Origin: Ignelater luminosus
Taxonomy: Eukaryota; Arthropoda; Insecta; Coleoptera; Elateridae
Assembly: GCA_011009095.1 (NCBI GenBank)
Contig: VTPC01090680.1
Coordinates: forward strand, 60,235 to 124,234
DNA length: 64,000 bases
Reading direction: 5' to 3'
Part shown: piece after piece, positions 57,168-64,000 of the stretch
Layout: each line of letters opens with the position of its first letter
Position numbering within the stretch: position 1 is the stretch's first letter
Notes under the pieces: generated by a model
Databases searched by the model: none
Seen by the model: the letters and a program-made list of their open reading frames with translations, nothing else
What the model was told of the DNA's origin: nothing
Made by a program: the position numbers and the translations under genes

Positions 57168-57551
57168 TTACATCCACATTCCCATATTGATTTCTTGATT
57201 AATAACTTTAGGCGTATAATTTCTAATGGAAACCTTTTGTGCTTGAAATTTCCACTCGGGCGATTCTTTATCTACGCAGGATTTTACGTAGAGATGTCTT
57301 TTTATGTAATCGTTTTGTGATGCCTGTTTCGAATCCTCTCCTTTGATGTTTGTGGAAATGTAATTAACATTTCTTGCAACTTTTTCTTTTGCGGCGTACG
57401 GGGTTGTTGAATATTTTTCCTTAGGCTGTACGTTGGTAGTGGTTGAACGTTTTTTGTATTCTGTGTGATACTTTTCTTTGTATTTTAAATTTGCTGCTGT
57501 TGGATCACTCCAATGTACGAATTTTGTTGGATTGAAACCAAATTTTCCCAT
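57168..57551 (-). CDS. Lysine-rich 127-aa protein of unknown function
   Basis: A complete open frame from ATG (57551-57549) to TAA (57168-57170). The protein starts MGKFGFNPTKFVHWSDPTAA and ends PKVINQEINMGMWM. It is rich in Lys, Tyr, Asn and Thr, with no signal peptide, membrane span or cysteine pattern, and so is probably cytosolic. Just upstream, TCTTTTCCAG ends at 57579 as a good splice acceptor. The frame between it and the ATG holds a stop, so the ATG is the start and a 5' UTR exon lies further right. It ends about 117 bp before the GMC-2 start on the same strand. The balanced, charged composition and splice context argue for a real gene; the family was not recognised. Short Lys/Tyr-rich proteins with W and NP motifs occur among ciliary microtubule-inner proteins, but that link is speculation. 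Confidence 0.7.
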   Translation of the reverse strand: MGKFGFNPTKFVHWSDPTAANLKYKEKYHTEYKKRSTTTNVQPKEKYSTTPYAAKEKVARNVNYISTNIKGEDSKQASQNDYIKRHLYVKSCVDKESPEWKFQAQKVSIRNYTPKVINQEINMGMWM

Positions 57552-57579
57552 TTGACTCGGTGGTTACCACTTACAAAAC

Positions 57580-59075
57580 TGGAAAAGATAAGAATTCTTG
57601 TTAATATTAACGTATTATAAAACATAAATTAAATGTAATTATTTACAATTTGGTAACTTTTAATTAAACTCTGTCTAATTACAACAAAAAGGTATTTAAA
57701 AAAATTATCAGAATCGTATAAACGTACACTTATACGCTTTCGCCGTTTACTTACAAAACATTTGTTATTTTCACAATTAATATAATTACTGTTTTAATGT
57801 TTATGTGTGTCTGGCTCCTACATGTATAAGAGAAATTCAAGAAGTAACGTAATATAAATGTGTAATGTACATAATTTCCCTTTTTAACTGCTAATGTTAT
57901 AAGTGGCAGTAATATTATTTGTTAGATATGCTTTGAAAATTGAGGTTAAGTATCTGTTAATATCTTTGAGAAATAAAGTAGAAGTTCAGGGTTAAACGTT
58001 CCATTAAAGTTGACCAACACAAATCTTTCACTTAAGGTATGTGCTCAATAAGTAGAACTTGCGCTTTATGGTATAATAGTTATAGTGCTGTGCTCACATT
58101 TTAAGTATGTGTACGTGTATTTTTTTAATGCACTGTAAGTAGTTGCTTAGTTTTACGAAAAAGTCCCAGAATACTTTGATTTTTATTTGTCTAGAGATTT
58201 TTACACAAAATATGTTTTTCGTGCAATAAGAAGAAATTCAATTGTTTTCTTTCAAATGTGGTCAGCATAGTTTGTTATTGAGGTTGTACTTATGTGTAAA
58301 TCGAATCGTGAGAATATCGAAATACTGTAGTATTACTTCCTTTACAGTTTACTATGTGAAATATATTTGTATTTCCGTATTACTTCATATTAAACGTTAA
58401 ATATGCTACGAATTAAATTGCAAAATCGATCCATCCTGCAATTGCTGTGATGCTGTCTATATTATCTATTTCGATTAGAGATACACAAGGCGTACTAAAA
58501 TACTTCTGTCACTTGGCTGTAGTTGGAACATATCTGTAGAATCAGTTTGGTGAGTTTATAAAAATTAACATGATTAGTGAAAACTTAATTTAGACGTTAC
58601 GAATTTTTAAATTTTTGTATACTGTGTCTTAGTTTTAATGGCGCAATTGCTAGATTATCTTAGTAGAAAAAGTCGAGAATTCCCTCGAAGAGTTAGATTT
58701 CTTTTCTAAACTGCCTAACGCTAACACCAAGAAAAAAAACACAAAAAGTACAGTTTGACTAAGGAAGCTGGAAAAGTGAAATAGATGTGGTGTGAAGCCT
58801 GGTTAGAAATATTGAAGAATATGAAAAATTAACTAAACTATAATCTTTCAAAATATTTGGCTGTGTTAGTACTTGCTTAGGTGGTAATTCGAAATTCAAC
58901 TATACTTTGGCGTGAACCCTCCACATAAATCCCGAATCAACTAACTAATACAGCAGGCAGTGATATTATGTAAAATTCCTAACAACATAAATAGTATGTA
59001 TTAGCTGATTTTTCCTTTTAACCTTCTCAATCAGGCGATTTTCAGTGGTTCGTTGCAATTAAGTTTCTTCCTCTA
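57580..59075. other. AT-rich intergenic or intronic stretch
   Basis: Nothing recognised. It is probably part of the intron upstream of the 127-aa gene's coding exon. Confidence 0.4.
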
Positions 59076-59400
59076 CAAGGTCAACTTTAGTGGCCTAGAG
59101 TTTAGTGTTCACTCAAGCCCCTTGGGAGGATCGAGTTTCGCCATCAAACAGGCCGACTTTGAAAGCCCACAACCGACTCGCCATCGGTAGCCCGAAATCG
59201 CACTACTACCAAACCACCTTCACTCATCCAAAAATTCAGTGATCCAAGATCGTGTTGTATTCTCAACCAGGCCGCTTTTGGTGACCCGAAATCGGGCTCT
59301 GCCTCCACTAACCGTTTAGTAAGTAGACCAAAATTATGTTTCGCTGCAATAAAGTCACCTTAGGTGGTCCAAGAAGGCTTTAGTGACCTAAAGTTAGAAT
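59076..59400. repeat. Degenerate GC-richer tandem repeat
   Basis: Related units follow one another in about 325 bp. They include AACTTTAGTGGCCTAGAG, CAGGCCGACTTTGAAAGCCC, GGTAGCCCGAAATCGCACTA, CAGGCCGCTTTTGGTGACCC with CGAAATCGGGCTCTGCCTCC, and GTCACCTTAGGTGGTCC. A core like CAGGCCGACTTTGGTGRCCC followed by GAAATCGGGCTC explains most of them. Unit length varies (about 60-110 bp), so the array is old. It stands out sharply from the AT-rich flanks. Confidence 0.6.
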
Positions 59401-59639
59401 CCTGTATTTTTTACAAGTTGAATTTGACAAACTCATACGTAAATATAGATATTTCGTATTATAATTGGAAGGCCCACTAATATTGAGGTAGCTGTAGTTC
59501 TGCGCAATTTGAGCTGTGAATTCAGCTTATTCAAAAAGGCTCATTATTTCGACTACGCCTCCCTTAGAGCTAACTCGTTATATAATTTAGGAGTAATCCA
59601 ATTAACTAATGTTGACGTGGCTTAGAGAAGGGCAAGTTA

Positions 59640-59935
59640 CCAGCTCCGGTCCAAGAAAGAAATATTTCTCTAATCAGACACCGTTTGCTTAATTTCTTTT
59701 AATATAAATCCGTTCTGACATTAATTCCCAATTTTTCCTGCCCAAATGAGATACCAAGCCCATAACAGTCTTTTTGCTCATTTTCGTCAGCGAATTTTAT
59801 TTTAGAATTTAACAAAAGTTGCTCAGTATTCGCATAGTTTAGAAGAAGGCTGACTGCTGGTTTTGGTTCAAAGAAGAGATAACTGTTTTTTAGCCAGGCA
59901 TTGTTTGTTTGATTTTTCTGCATACCGATGTTGTA
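59640..59935. repeat. Imperfect direct duplication, period about 210 bp
   Basis: GGTCCAAGAAAGAAATATTT...CCGTTTGCTTAATTTCTTTT at about 59649 is echoed by GGTTCAAAGAAGAGATAACT...CATTGTTTGTTTGATTTTTC at about 59863. A minus-strand frame of 74 codons (59699-59923) spans the copies; it has no start or splice support and is not called as a gene. Confidence 0.4.
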
Positions 59936-62248
59936 ACGGCCAGAATAACGCCTCCAATTTCTCTAGCCTAAATAAACCAGTAAATGGTAACACGATAGGA
60001 AGGTGCTATTCTCGTGCTTATGCAAACACATTTTCGACAGTGTGCAAAACATTACCCAAATCTATTTTGTCACTTATTTGAGGTTTTGTGTTTGTTTATT
60101 CAAGTCTGAATACGACTCACGAGCACTAATTTTGTAGAGTTTTTTATGTAAACAAACAGGTCTCTTATTTTTGGAATTTTTAAAAACCAGACAAGATCAT
60201 TCAGAACCTACAGCTGCGAAGATTGAATCCAGTATTTTCTGTTTAATTTACTATTATCATAGAATATACATTAGTGTACATTTGGGGGGATATAGCCTTT
60301 TTTGTGTCGGCTTTCTCCAACATATTCGGGGATGCGTAACTCAAATCATCTTCTAAGGCTGTTTTCTCAAACTGTGCTTGTTGGGGTATTGATGGTGATA
60401 AAAGTAAGAATGTCTCCCAGAATCATATATCGGAAGCAAAAATAAAAATGCAAAATTGATCAAGATAGTGGAAAACCGTCAGAGAAGATCTTGAACTCGC
60501 TGAGATTTTAAATTAAGTTTCTTTTCGGCTCTACTCAGAATGTGAATCGATCAGTTTCTTTAGGCCAATCGAGTTTTCTGTTGGTTGGGCTTTGCGAGCA
60601 TGAAACGCTTAGCTTTGTCTTTGATTCTAATACTTTGAAATACTAATTTGACATTGAGGGATGAATATCTCGATTAACTTGTACAAGATAGGTCTTTAAG
60701 ATAAAGCCTATATCGAACAAGAGCCAGTTGAACTTTTTGAGTCGGTTTGACCTTTTGGGTTGGTTGTATCGTCCAGGTCGTTTGAATATTTCCATCCAGA
60801 TAAATTTCTTAGACCCGCAGAACTTTTTGGATTCCCAAAAACCGTATGATCAGTTTTTTGGAATTTATCAAAATTGGGTTTTTTTCTATTGCTCTGGGCT
60901 GCAGTGGATCGTAGTGTAGTCATGCTGAAATACGCAAATCTATCCACATTTATATTAGAATGGGAGTGGTCGAAACTGTTCGGCAACTTTCAGTAAGAGA
61001 AAACAGAAGGAAGTCTCAAGTATTTTGTTAAGCAATCTCTAAAACTCTGACAACTACTGATTTAAATCAATGCATGAACGAGATGATAAAGGGATAGCTA
61101 AAGACAATTGGAAGAAAAGGGAGCGAGAATATACGGTGTATAGGAAAACACAAGCACACCTAGTAGTAGAGGAAGACGCCAAATTTTATTAAGAAGAGGA
61201 AATAAGTACTGAATTAGAATGAAGGTATAGTTAAAAGGATCAGACTGCATATTTAATAAGAAAAGCAAGATTCGAAAAGCATGACTAATGACTAGTGCCT
61301 GAGAATGATATAAATATCAGAAGATGAGATAAAATCAAATATGTTAAAACAGAGAAAACTGCGAGATATAAGAAGGCAACTGTCGTAATAATTCTCAACA
61401 CCTGGAAAGGATGGGAACGTGAAGAAGATAGTCATTCGTAGTTACTACTGAATTTTCAACAATAAATAGATACGTAGATAGCTTATGTTTTGTACTTCTA
61501 GTATATGTATGGAACAGACCTGCTTAGGTACCTTGTCATAACAACAAGAAGAAATATTTTGGGTGGATAGCAAGCCACTGTTTACTTCTTAATTCTTTCT
61601 TGTTTTCAATAAATAAGACGAGATGTGATAACACGGGTATTTAGAATATCAGTATTTCATGTTTCTAACTTTACTGATGTTTTGTGTAGTAATTACTAAT
61701 TACTATGGCCTTCTATTGCAACTAAACGAGACGAATAGTCATGATTTGTAGTTAGACTATCAGTAAAATATATTAATTATAAGATCAAATTATTTATACA
61801 TTACATGGCAATGTGGTCCATTTTGCTTTTTCAAATTCTAATAGTAAGTAGGTATAATTGTTACAAAACCTTTTGATCATGCCTCGTATAAAAATGGATA
61901 TTTTTTTTAAAATAGAATTGGAGGTGCGTCTTCCCTCAGTAATAATAAATTATTAGAAACTTAAGTAGTGAAATTAATTTGTGCTTCAGAAACAAGAACT
62001 TCAAGTGTGTTTTCTATGGCATACAAAAAATTTGGATTTACCTATAATAAATTACATAGGAATATATTAAATATTTCGCAATAATTGATAGTAAAAGTGG
62101 TAAAAGGACATTATCAATAGCAACCTTGGTAGCTGCCGGTCTTATAATCAGCATACGCATGCTCTTGCCTATTTTACATTGAAACTCGAAAAAATAAAAT
62201 CTGCGATTGAAAACTCAAATAAAATTCATAAAATAAAGATTCTGTTGA
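59936..62248. other. Intergenic stretch, part purine-rich
   Basis: No gene supported. About 61075-61440 is strikingly purine-rich on the plus strand (GAAGAAAAGGGAGCGAGAAT type). It may be decayed LINE or other repeat DNA; no motif was recognised. Confidence 0.4.
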
Positions 62249-62254
62249 TCTTAC

Positions 62255-62640
62255 CTCATTTTGGATAAATAAAATCCCTTGCACTTTGCCCAACCTCATT
62301 GTAAATTTAAAACAAAAACACAACCTTTAGTTTTTCAACTTCACTGAATTAACACTTTTTTCATTTATTTACCTGAGTTCTTTAGAAAACTTGAAATTGA
62401 AAGATTCCACCAAGCGATCACGAAAACGAAAAGTGAATTTTATTCATTTGATGAACCTGTCATGAGAAAGGTGAAATTGTTCTTCTGCAGGTGTCCACCA
62501 TAGGTTTCACCATAAGAAAGTAACAGATCTAATCGTAACGAGTCGGACGATGTCGATTCTGTTTTTGAGTTAAGTACATACTACTAGAAAGTTCCTCGTC
62601 GGGTGTTGGACGTTAGTGAACTATAATTCATATGATGTTG
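62255..62640 (-). promoter_or_regulatory. Candidate promoter and first exon(s) of a minus-strand gene
   Basis: On the minus strand, 62299-62255 reads ATG followed by 14 codons (RLGKVQGILFIQNE) and then a good donor, GAG|GTAAGA. About 115 bp upstream another donor, CTCAG|GTAAAT, occurs at about 62371. The stretch from about 62640 to 62400 is less AT-rich with several CpGs, as in a transcribed leader. It could be the 5' end of the 127-aa gene or of GMC-2 on the same strand. Joining the 15-codon frame to either known acceptor meets a stop quickly, so as part of those genes it would be untranslated. Confidence 0.3.
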
Positions 62641-64000
62641 GGGAAGATTAGTAGTAGGGAGGTTTTTTCTTTGATGTCCTAATCAAGAGTGGAATTTCAT
62701 TGATTTTTAACTTAAATTTAATTAAACATTTAATATAAATTGGAAATCGAACCAATTCAAAATAATTACAACATGACTATCACCATTATTTAAAAATACC
62801 GAGGAATTTCTTTAATTTGAATAAATACAGAGTAATTGTTCAACACGTTAAATTAAATCCAAGAAAACCATTCCTCTTCTACCATTATTTAATTAAAGAA
62901 ATACTTTCGCGTTATTCTATAAGTGTTCAAGTGTTTATTTTAAAATGCATAACAAACTATCGGAAAGTATTTGCTTGCTTTTCTCTCGTCTTACATGTTT
63001 TACTTTCACTGTCTACCAATACCTTTCTTTCTCAGTTTGGGTTCGAATATGTGTGATGGTATTTGTTCTCGTTCTTTAGTTTTTCGATGAGTAGTCAGAA
63101 CCAACTTTTAGAAGCGTGCTCGAATTTTCAACAGAGAAAGAGAATTGAATAAGTATAAATTAAAATGTATGAGCTTGGTTGAATAAACTGCCAACTTAAA
63201 TTTATTATTTGTTTAATAAAAAAGAAAATTCGAAATGATATTTTTTAAATGTTTACTGTAGATTTCTGTTTACAAAACTTGCCCTCAATTTAATAATTAC
63301 AATCTACTAATCAGGGATAATGAGAACGAGGACGTAAATTTTGAAAGTATTTTGGCGATTTTCTCAATAGTGATGTGTATTCGAGTTTCTTATGAAATGT
63401 ATAACTAAATTTTTTTGTTTCTTATCTTCAACCTACAGAATTTCTTATAATTAAAGACAGACAAATAATATACATAATTATAATAAGGACCTTTTGAAAA
63501 AGAATTAAGAAGATAAGTTATAATTTATGTTTTTCCCTTTTTACTTCTCTGTATTATTAAAAAGACAACTTTCCTTCAAATTCGAGTCATAATTGTTTCT
63601 GCTGCTGCAAAACAGCAGCAGAGGCCAATATAGGCAAATGCCTTTTTTGTGGATAATTTCTGTTGTGAAAGAATACGAGATATAAAGGTTTTAAGAAAGA
63701 AAATATTGCACAGTTCACACGGGATAGATTTATGCTTTTACAAAAATGCCCTTGACATTGCTAATTTTAGTTTTGCGTATTAAAAAATAAAGTTGCATGG
63801 ATACAATTTGCCATACTTTAATGGTTAAATAACCACCTGAATCTACGATTTTCAAATCCCCATTTAGTCTTATAATTTACAGATTAATTCAAGTTATGCG
63901 GTCAGTCTAGAACGTTATGTTGACATTTGTCAGTCACCGTGACACTCCCTTTTATTACTTTATGAAAACGCTAAAACAGCGAATTTATTTTAATAGTACA
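62641..64000. other. AT-rich end of window
   Basis: No gene recognised. A perfect hairpin with a 10-bp stem (TCTGCTGCTG-CAAAA-CAGCAGCAGA) lies at 63598-63622. The open frame at 62817-63056 is AT-driven and unsupported. Confidence 0.45.

Noticed and set aside
60708-60986. 92-codon minus-strand open frame
   Set aside because: Ser/Asn/Asp-rich without motif, no promoter or splice evidence, and an overlapping frame on the other strand is equally open.
1-64000. Flotillin-2 exons that might enclose the GMC cluster
   Set aside because: The cluster-in-flotillin arrangement is known from several insects, but no flotillin-like coding sequence was recognised here.
1-64000. CRISPR arrays, operons and bacterial ribosome binding sites
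   Set aside because: No regularly spaced repeats of that type occur. The spliced genes and base composition show a eukaryotic nuclear sequence.

Overview
The window reads as nuclear DNA of an insect. It is strongly AT-rich, has spliced genes with GT-AG introns, carries two insect-type GMC (glucose-methanol-choline) oxidoreductase genes, and is packed with short terminal-inverted-repeat (TIR) elements whose ends read TACAGGGTG or CAGTGTG next to a TA duplication, as is common in insect genomes. A beetle is plausible, but the sequence alone does not fix the order. No bacterial, plasmid, CRISPR, rRNA or intact tRNA features were seen.

Four host genes are well supported. (1) 15483-17342, minus: a complete, intronless GMC oxidoreductase of 619 aa. 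(2) 49323-57050, minus: a second GMC oxidoreductase of 627 aa in three exons (57050-56886, 52808-52548, 50780-49323), all joined in phase 0. (3) 57168-57551, minus: a lysine-rich 127-aa protein of unknown role, ending about 117 bp upstream of the GMC-2 start codon on the same strand. (4) 17791-18237, plus: the last two exons of an unrecognised gene, with polyA signals just after the stop. Weaker candidates are a terminal exon at 41612-41701 (minus), a 102-codon open frame at 41902-42207 (plus), an untranslated or leader exon segment of GMC-1 at 17343-17522, and a first-exon-like segment near 62255-62400 (minus).

Most of the rest is transposon debris and AT-rich filler. From left to right: a hairpin repeat (about 640-960); a long-TIR element with a CXC-like cysteine motif (about 2955-4381); a broken hAT transposase of the ZMYM1-like type (about 4708-7370, minus); MITEs at 8485-8877 and 12059-12255; a composite inverted repeat (about 13000-13775); a LINE reverse-transcriptase fragment (about 13870-13975); a pyrimidine-rich tract (about 18545-19290); a long-TIR element with internal tandem units (about 20175-21081); a 611-bp MITE (26418-27028); two copies of one MITE family (32739-33484 and 51288-52187, the second in GMC-2 intron 2); a dispersed repeat in two arrangements (33635-34443 and 47991-48186); a GGACGTCC-rich repeat (about 38690-38905); a PIF/Harbinger transposon (43977-47282) split by a nested palindromic MITE (44961-46798); and degenerate GC-richer tandem repeats (about 59076-59400, with a looser echo to 59930).

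The two GMC enzymes share domain order and the catalytic His/Asn pair and are on the same strand, so they look like members of a local insect GMC cluster. In several insects this cluster lies inside a flotillin-2 intron, but no flotillin exon was recognised here. The most informative structures are the Harbinger/MITE/MITE nest, where a clean TA duplication makes the empty site readable, and the intron difference between the two GMC paralogs. No convincing wholly new system was found. The unrecognised small genes and the 41.9-kb open frame are the best candidates for new biology.
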